35,139 bases of DNA, taken from assembly GCA_964630265.1 (NCBI GenBank), contig CAZVRW010000029.1, forward strand, positions 1-35,139. Direction: 5' to 3'. Positions 15,950-23,782 of this stretch are shown in pieces. Made by a program: the position numbers and the translations under genes. The notes beneath the pieces were generated by a model. It made no database searches. It had not been told where the DNA came from and saw only the letters and a list, made by a program, of their open reading frames with translations. This stretch comes from CAZBWP01 sp964630265. Lineage in GTDB: Bacteria > Pseudomonadota > Alphaproteobacteria > Rhodospirillales > Defluviicoccaceae. Each line of letters begins with the position of its first letter. Within the stretch, counting starts at the first letter, position 1.

Positions 15950-17101
15950 TCAGCTTCGTTTCTGGCCGGTATCGAGCCGCCGTTCCAGATACAGGCTGTA
16001 ACGCGACATGAAGAAGCAGAACGCCCAGTAGATGCCGGCGGCGAACACGTAGGCTTCGACGTAGAACGGTCGCCAGGGCGGATCGGTCAGCGCCGTCTTC
16101 GTCGTGTTGAGCAGGTCGAACAGGCCGATGATGATGACCAGCGAGGTGTCCTTGAACATGCTGATGAACTGATTGACGATCGGCGGGATGGAGATCTTCA
16201 GGGCCTGCGGCAGGATGATCAGCCGGGTCTTCTTCCAGTAGGAGAGACCGAGCGCCTCGGCCGCTTCATACTGGCCCTGCGGCACCGCCTGCAGGCCGCC
16301 GCGGATGGCCTCGGCGAGATAGGCGGCGGTGAACAGGATGATGCCGACCTGCGCCCTCAGCAGCTTGTCGATGGTCACCCCCTCCGGCAGGAACAGGGGG
16401 AACATCACCGAGGCCATGAACAGCACGCTGATCAGCGGTACGCCACGGACCAGTTCGATGAAGCCGACGGACACCGCGCGGATCGCCGGCAGTCCGGAGC
16501 GCCGGCCGAGCGCCAGCAGCACCGCCAGGGGAAACGACACGACGATGCCGACCACGGCGAGAATCAGGGTGAGCGGCAGGCCCCCCCACTTGCTATTCTC
16601 GACATAGGTGAGGCCGAACACCCCGCCCCACATCAGCACGGCAAAGACGCCGAGGACGGCGACCCACATGGGGCCCAGCCACCACCGCCACATCTGCGGA
16701 TTGGTGGACACGACCAGCGCGATGATGAACACCGCCATGGCGAGCAGCGGTCGCCAGTGTTCGTCGAAGGGATAGAGGCCGAACAGGATGAAGCGGTGCT
16801 TCTCGCCGATCAGCGCCCAGCATGCGCCGGCGGCTTGGCGGCACTCCGTCGGCGAACCGCTCCACACCGGCGTGATCAGTGCCCAGTCGAGGAAGGGCGG
16901 CACCGTGATCCAGAGAATATAGAGGCAGAAGAGCGTGAGCAGCGTATTGGGCACGCTGCTGAACAGGTGGCGGCGCGGCCAGCCGATCACCAGGTCGGCG
17001 AAGCCCGGCTGCCCACGCGGACGGATCGACGCGGACTCGGCGGCCGGCTCCTCCTCGCGGGCGAAGATGCGATCCGCGGGGGTGTCGTCGCGCCGCGTCA
17101 T
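15950..17101 (-). CDS. aapM: General L-amino acid ABC transporter permease AapM
   Basis: A 383-residue inner-membrane permease. A roughly 45-residue cytoplasmic N-terminus leads into about eight hydrophobic segments. The conserved loop EALGLSYWKKTRLIILPQALKISIPPIVNQFISMFKDTSL, near residues 290-330, is the EAA signature that contacts the ATPase. AapM-type proteins are longer than ordinary HisM-like permeases because of extra N-terminal segments, and this one fits. The ATG at 17101 overlaps the aapQ stop as ATGA, so translation is coupled. The open frame continues upstream of that ATG only as a shadow of aapQ. Confidence 0.93.
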   Translation of the reverse strand: MTRRDDTPADRIFAREEEPAAESASIRPRGQPGFADLVIGWPRRHLFSSVPNTLLTLFCLYILWITVPPFLDWALITPVWSGSPTECRQAAGACWALIGEKHRFILFGLYPFDEHWRPLLAMAVFIIALVVSTNPQMWRWWLGPMWVAVLGVFAVLMWGGVFGLTYVENSKWGGLPLTLILAVVGIVVSFPLAVLLALGRRSGLPAIRAVSVGFIELVRGVPLISVLFMASVMFPLFLPEGVTIDKLLRAQVGIILFTAAYLAEAIRGGLQAVPQGQYEAAEALGLSYWKKTRLIILPQALKISIPPIVNQFISMFKDTSLVIIIGLFDLLNTTKTALTDPPWRPFYVEAYVFAAGIYWAFCFFMSRYSLYLERRLDTGQKRS

Positions 17102-18300
17102 GCGCGGCCTCCCTTCAGCCGGATGCGGGCGTTGTACCAGTTCATGAATGCCGAGATGGTCAGGCTGACCGTGAGGTAGACGGCCATGATGATGGCGATC
17201 CCCTCGACCGCCTGGCCGGTCTGGTTGATCGCCGTGTTGGAGACCGCGACGATGTCCGGATAGCCGATGGCGACGGCCAGCGAGGAATTCTTGGTCAGGT
17301 TCAGGTACTGGCTGGTGAGCGGCGGCACGACGACGCGCAGCGCCTGCGGCAACAGGATCAGGCGCATCACCAGGCCGCGGCGCAGTCCGACGGCGAGGCC
17401 GGCCTCGGTCTGACCGTGCGAGACGGCGAGGATGCCGCCGCGCACGATTTCGGCGATGAAGGTGCCGGTGTAGAGGACGAGGCCGATCAGCAGCGCCGCG
17501 AATTCCGGCGTCAGCAGGCCGCCGCCGCGGAAGTTGAAGCCGGCAAGGGCCGGTGCGTCCACCGCCGTCGGCGCGCCGCCGATCAGCCAAGCGACGAGCG
17601 GCAGGCCGAGGATCAGGCCGGCGCCGACGCCGAGCGTCGGGAACGTCTGCCCCGTCCGGTCCTGCCGCCGCCGCGCCCAGCGGGCCACCAGCGCCGCGGC
17701 GATGACGCCGACGCCGAGGGCGGCGGCGGCCAGCGTCCACCCCGGGGCGGCCAACGGTTCCGGATACACCAGCCCGCGGTTGCTGAGGAAGATCCCGGCA
17801 CCCAGGTCCAGCGCTTGGCGGGGCCCCGGCAGCCCCTCGGTGATCACCGCGTACCAGAAGAACAATTGCAGCAGCACCGGGATGTTGCGCAGCGCCTCCA
17901 CATAAACGGTGGCGAACTGGGCGACCAGCCAGTTGCGCGACAGCCGGGCGATGCCGGCGATGGTGCCGATGATCGTCGCCAGCACGATGCCGATCACCGC
18001 CACCCGCAGGGTGTTGAGAATGCCGACCCAAAGCACGCGGCCATAGGTGTCGGCGGCGCTGTAGGCGATCGGTGACTCGCTGATGGCGAAGCCGGCCTCG
18101 CGCTCGAGAAAGCCGAAGCCGGTGGCGATGTTGCGGGTCGCCAGGTTGTCCAAGGTGTTGGAGACCAGGTACCAGCCGAGCAGCACCACCCCGCCGATGA
18201 CCAGCACCTGATAGAGCACGCCGCGGACGCGGACGTCATGCCACCAAGCGCCGCGCGACCGGCGGTCGGTGCCGCGGCTCACGCGCGGATCGGCGGTCAT
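17098..18300 (-). CDS. aapQ: General L-amino acid ABC transporter permease AapQ
   Basis: A 400-residue inner-membrane permease of the AapQ/BztB type. Hydrophobic segments include VLYQVLVIGGVVLLGWYLV near residue 30, VAVIGIVLATIIGTIAGIA near 100, and a middle insertion (WTLAAAALGVGVIAAALVA, then GLILGLPLVAWLIGG) characteristic of these large permeases. The EAA-like loop is in AGLAVGLRRGLVMRLILLPQALRVVVPPLTSQYLNLTKNSSLA. ALRNIPVLLQLFFWY is another family motif. It is 75 nt downstream of aapJ, with a stem-loop between them, and overlaps aapM by 4 bp. Confidence 0.94.
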   Translation of the reverse strand: MTADPRVSRGTDRRSRGAWWHDVRVRGVLYQVLVIGGVVLLGWYLVSNTLDNLATRNIATGFGFLEREAGFAISESPIAYSAADTYGRVLWVGILNTLRVAVIGIVLATIIGTIAGIARLSRNWLVAQFATVYVEALRNIPVLLQLFFWYAVITEGLPGPRQALDLGAGIFLSNRGLVYPEPLAAPGWTLAAAALGVGVIAAALVARWARRRQDRTGQTFPTLGVGAGLILGLPLVAWLIGGAPTAVDAPALAGFNFRGGGLLTPEFAALLIGLVLYTGTFIAEIVRGGILAVSHGQTEAGLAVGLRRGLVMRLILLPQALRVVVPPLTSQYLNLTKNSSLAVAIGYPDIVAVSNTAINQTGQAVEGIAIIMAVYLTVSLTISAFMNWYNARIRLKGGRA

Positions 18301-18315
18301 GGCCCTTGCAAGTCG

Positions 18316-18351
18316 ACGGTCGCCGCCGCCGTCATGGATGGCGGCGACCGT
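18316..18351. other. Intercistronic stem-loop between aapJ and aapQ
   Basis: ACGGTCGCCGCC (18316-18327) and its exact reverse complement (18340-18351) enclose a 12-nt loop. The structure lies between the binding-protein gene and the first permease gene. In other binding-protein operons such hairpins protect the upstream message and let the binding protein be made in excess. That role here is inference. No T-run follows in the direction of transcription. Confidence 0.6.
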
Positions 18352-18375
18352 GAACTCTCTGCGTCTGCCGCGGCA

Positions 18376-19404
18376 CTAACGGATCGGCGGAGCGTACTGC
18401 AGGCCGCCGTTGATCCACAACGCGTTGAGGCCGCGCGGCAGCTGCAGCGCGGAGTTCATGCCGACCGTCCGGTCGTAGACCTCGCCGTAGTTGCCAACCT
18501 GTTTGATGATATTATAGGCCCACTTGTCATCGATGCCGAGCTTCTGGCCCATGCCGCCGGTGACCCCGAGCAGCCGCTGGATCGTCGGGTCGGGGCTGGC
18601 CAGCATCTCGTCCACGTTGGCCTGGGTGATGCCCCGCTCCTCGGCCTCGATCATGGCGAACAGAGACCACTTGACGACGTCGAACCACTGGTCGTCGCCG
18701 TGCCGCACCGAAGGGCCGAGCGGCTCCTTGGAGATGATGTCGGGCAGGATCACGTAGTCATCCGGGTTCGGCGTGTCGTTGGCGCGGATCGCCGCCAGCT
18801 GCGAGGCATCCGAGGTGAGCGCGTCGCAGACACCCTTGACGAACGTCTGCGTCGTCTCGGTGTAGGACTCGTAGGCCTTCGTCTCCAGCCGCATCCCCTT
18901 GGCCCGGAAATAGTCGGCGAGGTTGAGCTCGGTCGTCGTGCCCTGCTGCACGCAGACGGTGGCGCCGTCGAGTTCGGTGGCGCTGCTCACGCCCAGCGCC
19001 TTCGGCACCAGGAAGCCCTGGCCGTCGTAGTAGGTGACGCCGGTGAAGTTCAGCCCCAGGTCGGTGTCGCGGGAGATCGTCCAGGTGGTGTTGCGCGACA
19101 GCACGTCGACCTCACCCGACTGCAGCGCGGTGAACCGCTGCTGCGCGGTCATCGGCACGAACTTCACCTTGTTGGCATCGCCGAAGACGGCGGCGGCGAC
19201 GGCGCGGCAGACGTCCACGTCGAGGCCCTGATAGATGCCCTTGTCGTCGGGCGCGCCGAAGCCGAACAGGCCGGTGTGCACGCCGCAGGCCACCTCGCCG
19301 CGCCCCTTGACGGCATCGAAGGTCTCGCCGGCGATGGCTGCGGTGGATACCAGCATCGCCCCGCCGGCGATGAGCGACAGCATGCCCGGGATTCGTGTCA
19401 TCAT
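18376..19404 (-). CDS. aapJ: General L-amino acid ABC transporter periplasmic binding protein
   Basis: A 342-residue periplasmic solute-binding protein, family 3. The signal peptide covers roughly residues 1-25 (LSLIAGGAMLVSTAAIA). The mature protein begins GETFDAVKGRGEVACGVHTGLFGF, typical of AapJ. Other family segments are YQGLDVDVCRAVAAAVFGD, FTALQSGEVDVLSRNTTWTISRD, the CVQQGTTTELNLADYF strand, and the C-terminal GLNALWINGGLQYAPPIR. The two adjacent ATGs at 19404 and 19401 are both possible; GGGAG lies 5-8 nt upstream. It is the first gene of the aapJQMP operon and is divergent from bioM across a 200-nt gap. Confidence 0.95.
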   Translation of the reverse strand: MMTRIPGMLSLIAGGAMLVSTAAIAGETFDAVKGRGEVACGVHTGLFGFGAPDDKGIYQGLDVDVCRAVAAAVFGDANKVKFVPMTAQQRFTALQSGEVDVLSRNTTWTISRDTDLGLNFTGVTYYDGQGFLVPKALGVSSATELDGATVCVQQGTTTELNLADYFRAKGMRLETKAYESYTETTQTFVKGVCDALTSDASQLAAIRANDTPNPDDYVILPDIISKEPLGPSVRHGDDQWFDVVKWSLFAMIEAEERGITQANVDEMLASPDPTIQRLLGVTGGMGQKLGIDDKWAYNIIKQVGNYGEVYDRTVGMNSALQLPRGLNALWINGGLQYAPPIR

Positions 19405-19505
19405 GGATCTCCCTCAGGGTTCGAGCGCGACCGCCGACCCGTGGCACGGATCGGCCTTCTTTCCGTCATCTTTCTCGAAGTCGGGTCTCGACGCAACCGC
19501 CTTGC

Positions 19506-19517
19506 GTGGTAAACCAC
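19506..19517. promoter_or_regulatory. Short palindrome in the aapJ/bioM divergent region
   Basis: GTGGTAAACCAC is a perfect 12-bp palindrome in the 200-nt region between divergent aapJ and bioM. TGGTAAACC differs by one base from the half-site TTGTAAACC known for BirA, but no second half-site is at the expected distance. No BioR-type TTATNNATAA box was seen. A regulator site is possible but unproven. Confidence 0.25.
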
Positions 19518-19604
19518 CCTTCCAGGCGATCCCTGTCGCGTGCTTTCGCCATCCCTCCCCGCATTCGCCCTCAGACGGGTCAGAAACGGAGCGGCCACCA
19601 CGGC

Positions 19605-20279
19605 ATGATCGAGATTTCGTCCGTTCGTCATCGGTTCGGCCAGCGCGTCGTGCTGGACGGCATCGATGTGACGCTGGCCGAACGGCGGATCGCCGTCATT
19701 GGCGCCAACGGCTCCGGCAAGAGCACCTTCGCCCGGCTGCTCAACGGCCTCCTCATCCCCGATGAGGGCAGCGTCCGCGTCGACGGCCTCGACACCCGGA
19801 CGGACGCCAAGGCGGTGCGCCGCAAGGTCGGCTTCGTCTTCCAGGACCCGGACGCCCAGATCGTCATGCCGCTGGTCGAAGAGGACATCGCCTTCGGCCT
19901 GAAGAACCAGCGCCTCGGGGCAGCCGAGACCCGGCGCCGCGTCGACGCCGTGCTGGAGCGCTTCGGCCTCGCCGCCCTGCGCCACCAGGGCGCGCACACG
20001 CTCAGCGGCGGCGAGAAACAGTTGCTGGCCCTGTCGTCGGTGCTGGTGCTGGAACCGGCCTACGTGGTCTTCGACGAGCCGACGACCCTGCTCGATCTGC
20101 GCAACAAGCGCCGATTGCTGGCGATCATCGAGGCGTTGCCGGTGACGGCGATCGTCGTCTCCCACGACCTCGACATGTTGGCCGGCTTCGAGCGCGTGCT
20201 GGTGATCGACGACGGCCGACTGGTGTTCGACGGCGCGCCCGAACCCGCCGTCGCCTTCTACCAGGAGCGAATGGCGTGA
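19605..20279 (+). CDS. bioM: Biotin ECF transporter ATPase BioM
   Basis: The 224-residue ATPase of an energy-coupling-factor transporter. Walker A GANGSGKST is at residues 33-41, followed by VFQDPDAQIVMPLVEEDIAFGL with the Q-loop typical of ECF ATPases, the signature LSGGEKQLLAL, Walker B VVFDEPTTLLDLRNK and switch His in VVSHDLDML. With BioN it powers uptake of biotin captured by BioY. The ATG giving MIEISSVRHRFG is chosen by homology; its ribosome-binding site is poor. It overlaps bioN by 4 bp (GTGA). Confidence 0.93.
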   Translation: MIEISSVRHRFGQRVVLDGIDVTLAERRIAVIGANGSGKSTFARLLNGLLIPDEGSVRVDGLDTRTDAKAVRRKVGFVFQDPDAQIVMPLVEEDIAFGLKNQRLGAAETRRRVDAVLERFGLAALRHQGAHTLSGGEKQLLALSSVLVLEPAYVVFDEPTTLLDLRNKRRLLAIIEALPVTAIVVSHDLDMLAGFERVLVIDDGRLVFDGAPEPAVAFYQERMA

Positions 20280-20908
20280 CCGTCGGCCTCTACGTGGCCG
20301 GGGACACGCGCCTCCACCGCCTCCGGCCGGGGACGAAACTGGCGGCCATGGCGCTCGCCGGAATCGGGGTGTTCCTGATCGACGAGGCGATCGTGCTCGC
20401 CGCCGCCGTGGCCCTCGCGTTGGCGCTGCTGGCGTCCGCCCGCGTCCCGCTGGCGGCAACGCTGCGGCAGTTGCGGCCGTTGGCGCTGCTGCTGGCCATC
20501 ATCTTCTTGATGCACGGCCTGTTCACCTCCTGGTCGTTGGGGTTGGTCGTGGTGCTGCGCTTTGCCGTGCTGCTGCTGGCGGCGCTGGTCGTCACCGTTA
20601 CCACCCGCGTCTCCGATATGATCGACACATTGGAGCGGGCGCTCCGCCCCTTTGCCCGCTTCGGCGTGCATCCGGCGAAGGTCAGCCTGGCACTGTCGCT
20701 GGCGCTTCGGTTCATCCCCATGCTCGCCGAGCAGGCGCGGGAAGTGCGCGAGGCGCAACGGGCGCGCGGTCTCGACCGCAGCGTCGTTGCGCTGACCACC
20801 CCACTGCTGATCAAGACACTCCGGCTGTCGACCACCTTGACCGAGGCGATCGAGGCTCGCGGCTGGGATCCCGACGCGCCGACGCGGCGCGACGACAAGA
20901 CCCTGTAA
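20276..20908 (+). CDS. bioN: Biotin ECF transporter transmembrane protein BioN
   Basis: A 210-residue EcfT-family membrane protein linking BioM and BioY. It has four to five hydrophobic segments in the N-terminal half (LAAMALAGIGVFLIDEAIVL, LRPLALLLAIIFLMHGLF, LRFAVLLLAALVVTVTT) and a cytoplasmic coupling domain carrying the two Ala-Arg-Gly motifs of EcfT proteins: REAQRARGLD and AIEARGWDPDAP. The GTG start overlaps the bioM stop codon, showing translational coupling. bioY follows after an 82-nt gap. Confidence 0.92.
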   Translation: MTVGLYVAGDTRLHRLRPGTKLAAMALAGIGVFLIDEAIVLAAAVALALALLASARVPLAATLRQLRPLALLLAIIFLMHGLFTSWSLGLVVVLRFAVLLLAALVVTVTTRVSDMIDTLERALRPFARFGVHPAKVSLALSLALRFIPMLAEQAREVREAQRARGLDRSVVALTTPLLIKTLRLSTTLTEAIEARGWDPDAPTRRDDKTL

Positions 20909-20990
20909 AATTCTCTGGGAATGCGACGGCAACACTGTAGAACGGCGCTGCCGCTCAGGTTTCCCGCCCCGCGTCGCCGAGAGCCCCGCC

Positions 20991-21542
20991 ATGACCACGC
21001 GCGACATCGTCCTCATCGCCCTGTTCGCCGCGCTCACTGCGGCCCTCGGCCTCTTCCCCCCGGTCTACGTCATCGCGGCGCCGGTGACCGCCCAGTCGCT
21101 CGGCGTGATGCTCGCCGGCTCGGTGATCGGCGCGCGCCGCGGTGGCTTGGCGATGCTGCTGTTCCTGGCGCTGGTCGCGGTGGGGGCGCCGATCCTCGCC
21201 GGCGGCCGCGGCGGCTTCGGCATCTTCCTCGGCCCGAGCGGCGGCTTCCTGGTCGCTTGGCCGATTGCCGCGTTTGTCATCGGCTGGCTGACCGAACGCC
21301 AATGGCACCACTACGGCTGGGGGATCGCGGCGCTGATCAACCTGATCGGTGGCACGGTGGTCATCTATCTGATCGGCATTCCCTGGCTCGCGGCGACCAC
21401 CGACCTGACCCTGATGCGGGCGAGCATTGCCACGGCCAGCTTCCTCCCCGGCGACCTGATCAAGGTGGTCATCGCCGCCTTCGTCGCCGTCACCGTCAAG
21501 CGCGCTTACCCGATGATCGAGCCGGCGCGGCGCCGGGCATAA
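20991..21542 (+). CDS. bioY: Biotin substrate-binding membrane protein BioY
   Basis: The 183-residue S-component of the biotin transporter, with about six hydrophobic segments. Typical BioY segments are the N-terminal ALFAALTAALGLFPPVYV, PVTAQSLGVMLAGSVIGARRGGLAMLLFLALVAVGAPILAGG, the GGFGIFLGPSGGFLVAWPIAAFVIGWL core, and FLPGDLIKVVIAAFVA at the C-terminus. bioM, bioN and bioY together form a complete tripartite transporter. The 82-nt gap before bioY leaves room for its own promoter, and I see no clear BioR site. Confidence 0.95.
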   Translation: MTTRDIVLIALFAALTAALGLFPPVYVIAAPVTAQSLGVMLAGSVIGARRGGLAMLLFLALVAVGAPILAGGRGGFGIFLGPSGGFLVAWPIAAFVIGWLTERQWHHYGWGIAALINLIGGTVVIYLIGIPWLAATTDLTLMRASIATASFLPGDLIKVVIAAFVAVTVKRAYPMIEPARRRA

Positions 21543-21630
21543 GCTGCGGGAGTCGTCTTTCTCTCCCAAAACGGCGAACAGAGGCGTAGACTGGTGCGAG
21601 AGGGAGCGCGCGTCGAAGGAGCCGGTGAGC

Positions 21631-22272
21631 ATGGATGTCCAAAGTCTGATCGATGGCATGGATGGTATCGCCTATGTGGTCGACGCCGAGGGGATCATCC
21701 GCATGATCGGCACCCGCCATTGGAACGCCTTCGCACTGGAGAACGGCGGCGAGGCGCTGATGAACGGCGCCGGCGTCCTCGGGGAAGACCTGTTCTCGAT
21801 TATTGCCGGCGCGCGGGTGCGCGATTCCTACCGCCGTCTTTTCAAAGGCATCCTCGCCGGCGACTACGCCTCGGCGGCGCTGCTCAGCCGTTGCGACAGC
21901 CCCGGCGTTCGCCGCGCCCTGCGCATTTCGATGACGCCGCTCGGCCACGGCGGCCGCGCCGACGGCGTGCTCGTCCAATCGGTGGCGCTCAGCGAGGACG
22001 TGCGGCCGCCCATCGACCTGTTCGACTTCAATGCGCTTAACGCCGATCTGGCGGGCGATCGCGCCCGGCCGCTGCTCTCCATGTGCAGCTACTGCCAGGA
22101 TGTGTTCTATCCGGCGGGCAGCGATGAGGCGCATGGCCTGTGGATCCCGGCGGAGGAATACTACCGCCGCGGCGGGGCCTCGAACGTGCGGATCAGTCAC
22201 GGCATCTGCGATCCGTGCTGGGAGCGGGCCGCGCGGTCGGTGGAAAACGCCCCGCCGCCGGCCCACGCGTGA
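21631..22272 (+). CDS. PAS-like protein with C-terminal CxxC/SHGICxxC motif
   Basis: A 213-residue soluble protein. The N-terminal half (residues about 5-120) reads as a PAS-type sensor domain: DGIAYVVDAEGIIRMIGTRHWNAFA, a helix-rich middle, and RISMTPLGHGGRADGVLVQSVALS. The C-terminal part has Cys152-x2-Cys155 (LSMCSYCQDVF), then WIPAEEYYRR and His190 and Cys193-x2-Cys196 in ISHGICDPC. This layout is found at the end of various PAS and response-regulator proteins and probably binds metal. There is no kinase or DNA-binding domain. The ATG is chosen because AAGGAG lies 9 nt upstream; a GTG two codons earlier is too close to it. Ligand and target are unknown. Confidence 0.8.
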   Translation: MDVQSLIDGMDGIAYVVDAEGIIRMIGTRHWNAFALENGGEALMNGAGVLGEDLFSIIAGARVRDSYRRLFKGILAGDYASAALLSRCDSPGVRRALRISMTPLGHGGRADGVLVQSVALSEDVRPPIDLFDFNALNADLAGDRARPLLSMCSYCQDVFYPAGSDEAHGLWIPAEEYYRRGGASNVRISHGICDPCWERAARSVENAPPPAHA

Positions 22273-22307
22273 CGCCGAGCGGGGCGCGGAGCGGCACCGG
22301 GCGTCAC
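22269..22307. terminator. Candidate bidirectional terminator between convergent genes
   Basis: GTGACGCC (22269-22276) and GGCGTCAC (22300-22307) form an 8-bp inverted repeat that contains both stop codons of the convergent PAS and RMND1-like genes. The 23-nt loop is GC-rich. No T-run is present, so the call is weak. Confidence 0.3.
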
Positions 22308-23116
22308 ACGCCACCGCCGCCGAAGAACTTGTCGATCAGGCCCAGCACGATGTCCACCAGGATCAGGATGACGATGTACCACTCGACGCGCAGCGAGCGG
22401 CGATCCTGCAACAGGCCGAGCGACGTTCCCGCCGTCTGGGAGATCAGGTCGAGCTTGCGGGTGAGCGCCCGGTCGCGCTCGGCGAGTTCGTAGACGTCGG
22501 CCAGTCGGTCATAGAGGCGCTCCACTTCCGGGTGGTCCCACAGCAGGTCGGGCCGTTCCGTGACCTCGACGCGCCCGACCATGCGGTGCTGGGTGAGCAG
22601 CACGTCGCCGATGTGATCGAGCAGGTTGCGCATGGACCGTTCGCGCCGATGGATGCGCCGGCCCAGGTCGCGGGCCACCGGCTCGATGCGGTCGAAGACC
22701 TGCGCCACCCGGTTCTCGTAAAATGCCAGGATGACGCTCTTGGCCAGCACGTCGGCCACCACCAACAGCCGCTCCGTGGTCACCTTGCGGACCTGGATGA
22801 CGCCGTCGGCGGCGACTCGCTCGCTGCCGTTGGCGCTGCAGCGCAACTCCGTCCGCTCCCGTTCCGGATGCTCCAGCGGCGCCGTCGCGACGGCCAGTAA
22901 CTGCCGTTCCGCCGCCGCTTCTTCCGTTGCGTCGAGGTTGAAGAGGACGACCGCGCCATAGCGAAACACCACGGCGAAACCGTCCGCGCCCATGGCCAGG
23001 GTGACCGGCGCCGCCGTCAACTGCTTGCCGGGGTGCAAGGTGCGGAGATCGAACCGTTCGGCGATCAGGCTGGCGTGGACGTTGACGCGGGTCCAGCCGT
23101 CAAGGCTTGGGGTCAC
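22304..23116 (-). CDS. RMND1/DUF155-family membrane-anchored protein
   Basis: A 270-residue protein of the DUF155 family (yeast Rmd1, mitochondrial RMND1). Family features are AAERFD-like IAERFDLRTL near the N-terminus, FAVVFRYGAVVLFNLD, DVLAKSVILAFYENRVAQVFDRIEP, a long charged helical middle with LLWDHPEVERLYDRLADVYELAERDRALTRKLDLI, and a single C-terminal membrane helix RVEWYIVILILVDIVLGLIDKFF. The bacterial members lack a defined role; the mitochondrial protein supports organelle translation. The protein would be anchored by its C-terminus with most of its mass in the cytoplasm. It is convergent with the PAS gene. Confidence 0.85.
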   Translation of the reverse strand: MTPSLDGWTRVNVHASLIAERFDLRTLHPGKQLTAAPVTLAMGADGFAVVFRYGAVVLFNLDATEEAAAERQLLAVATAPLEHPERERTELRCSANGSERVAADGVIQVRKVTTERLLVVADVLAKSVILAFYENRVAQVFDRIEPVARDLGRRIHRRERSMRNLLDHIGDVLLTQHRMVGRVEVTERPDLLWDHPEVERLYDRLADVYELAERDRALTRKLDLISQTAGTSLGLLQDRRSLRVEWYIVILILVDIVLGLIDKFFGGGGV

Positions 23117-23493
23117 GTTTCAGACACGTTGCCAACGACGCCGCTGCGGAGCGTCCGTCCTACCACCACCAGCAATAGGGTGCCCGAACCGAGCGTGCCG
23201 GCACCGACAGATCGGGGCGGGGGTCCGCAACAGCGGTGAACGCGCTGACAACCGTCGCGCAGGTTTGTACCCAGTGAAGCGCTGCTGCCGATTGCAATTG
23301 CAGCACCGCATGAACAGCGGACATCGCAGGTCTCCCAGAACTCAATCGAGAGCCTATCACTGTTCTGTCAAAAAGAGCCATACATTTCCGGCGCCTGCCG
23401 CCGTGCGGCGCCGGCAGCGCGTCGATGGCGCTTTCTTCGCTCGCCGATCTCACATAATCTGAAGGTAGCGCCGAACAGGGGGAGAAGAGCGAA
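23117..23493. other. Intergenic region, 377 nt, with a hairpin and possible promoter
   Basis: No convincing gene; short open frames here have no homology signal or ribosome-binding site. A hairpin with arms CCGGCGCC (23388-23395) and GGCGCCGG (23407-23414) is present, with an alternative inner stem GCCGC/GCGGC. CATAAT at 23453-23458 resembles a -10 element for the following small gene, but the -35 is poor. TGTCAA at 23366-23371 reads TTGACA on the minus strand without a good -10. Confidence 0.5.
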
Positions 23494-23733
23494 ATGCTGA
23501 CGCGTGCAGACATTCTCGAGCTGGTCGGCCCCAACCGGTTCGACGACCACACGATCGTCGAACTGATTGCCACCGGAGCATCGCAGCCCGAGCTGGTCGA
23601 GGCCCTGAATCGCGTGCAGCGCGGCGGCGAGGTTGGCGCCGAGACGATGGCGCCGATCACCCCCACCGTCCGCCAGCTGTGCGAAATTCTGCAAACCGCC
23701 GTGCCGGATTGGGACGAACCGGACTTGGCGTGA
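23494..23733 (+). CDS. Small hypothetical protein, 79 residues
   Basis: I do not recognise the family. The protein is acidic and mostly helical, with a repeated pattern of short helices (LTRADILELVG, DDHTIVELIATGASQPELVEALNRVQRGGE) and ends VPDWDEPDLA. There is no signal peptide or membrane segment. The ATG has a GGGGGAG ribosome-binding site about 10 nt upstream. The bias toward Leu, Glu and Asp and the clear ribosome-binding site argue for a real gene. It converges on the acidic-tail protein gene with 49 nt between them. Confidence 0.65.
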   Translation: MLTRADILELVGPNRFDDHTIVELIATGASQPELVEALNRVQRGGEVGAETMAPITPTVRQLCEILQTAVPDWDEPDLA

Positions 23734-23782
23734 GTGGCCGGAGCGTGAGCCGCCGGCCCCACCGCGGCCCCTGGATCGGAAC

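Noticed and set aside
17102..18031. N-terminal extension of aapM
   Set aside because: The extension is a frameshifted reading of aapQ; the ATG at 17101 overlaps the aapQ stop and matches AapM proteins.
19417..19426. tRNA T-loop-like GGTTCGAGC
   Set aside because: No cloverleaf can be drawn around it; there are no other tRNA signatures in the gap.
19435..19460. Sigma54 promoter (TGGCACG) between aapJ and bioM
   Set aside because: TGGCACG is present, but the -12 GC at the right spacing is missing.
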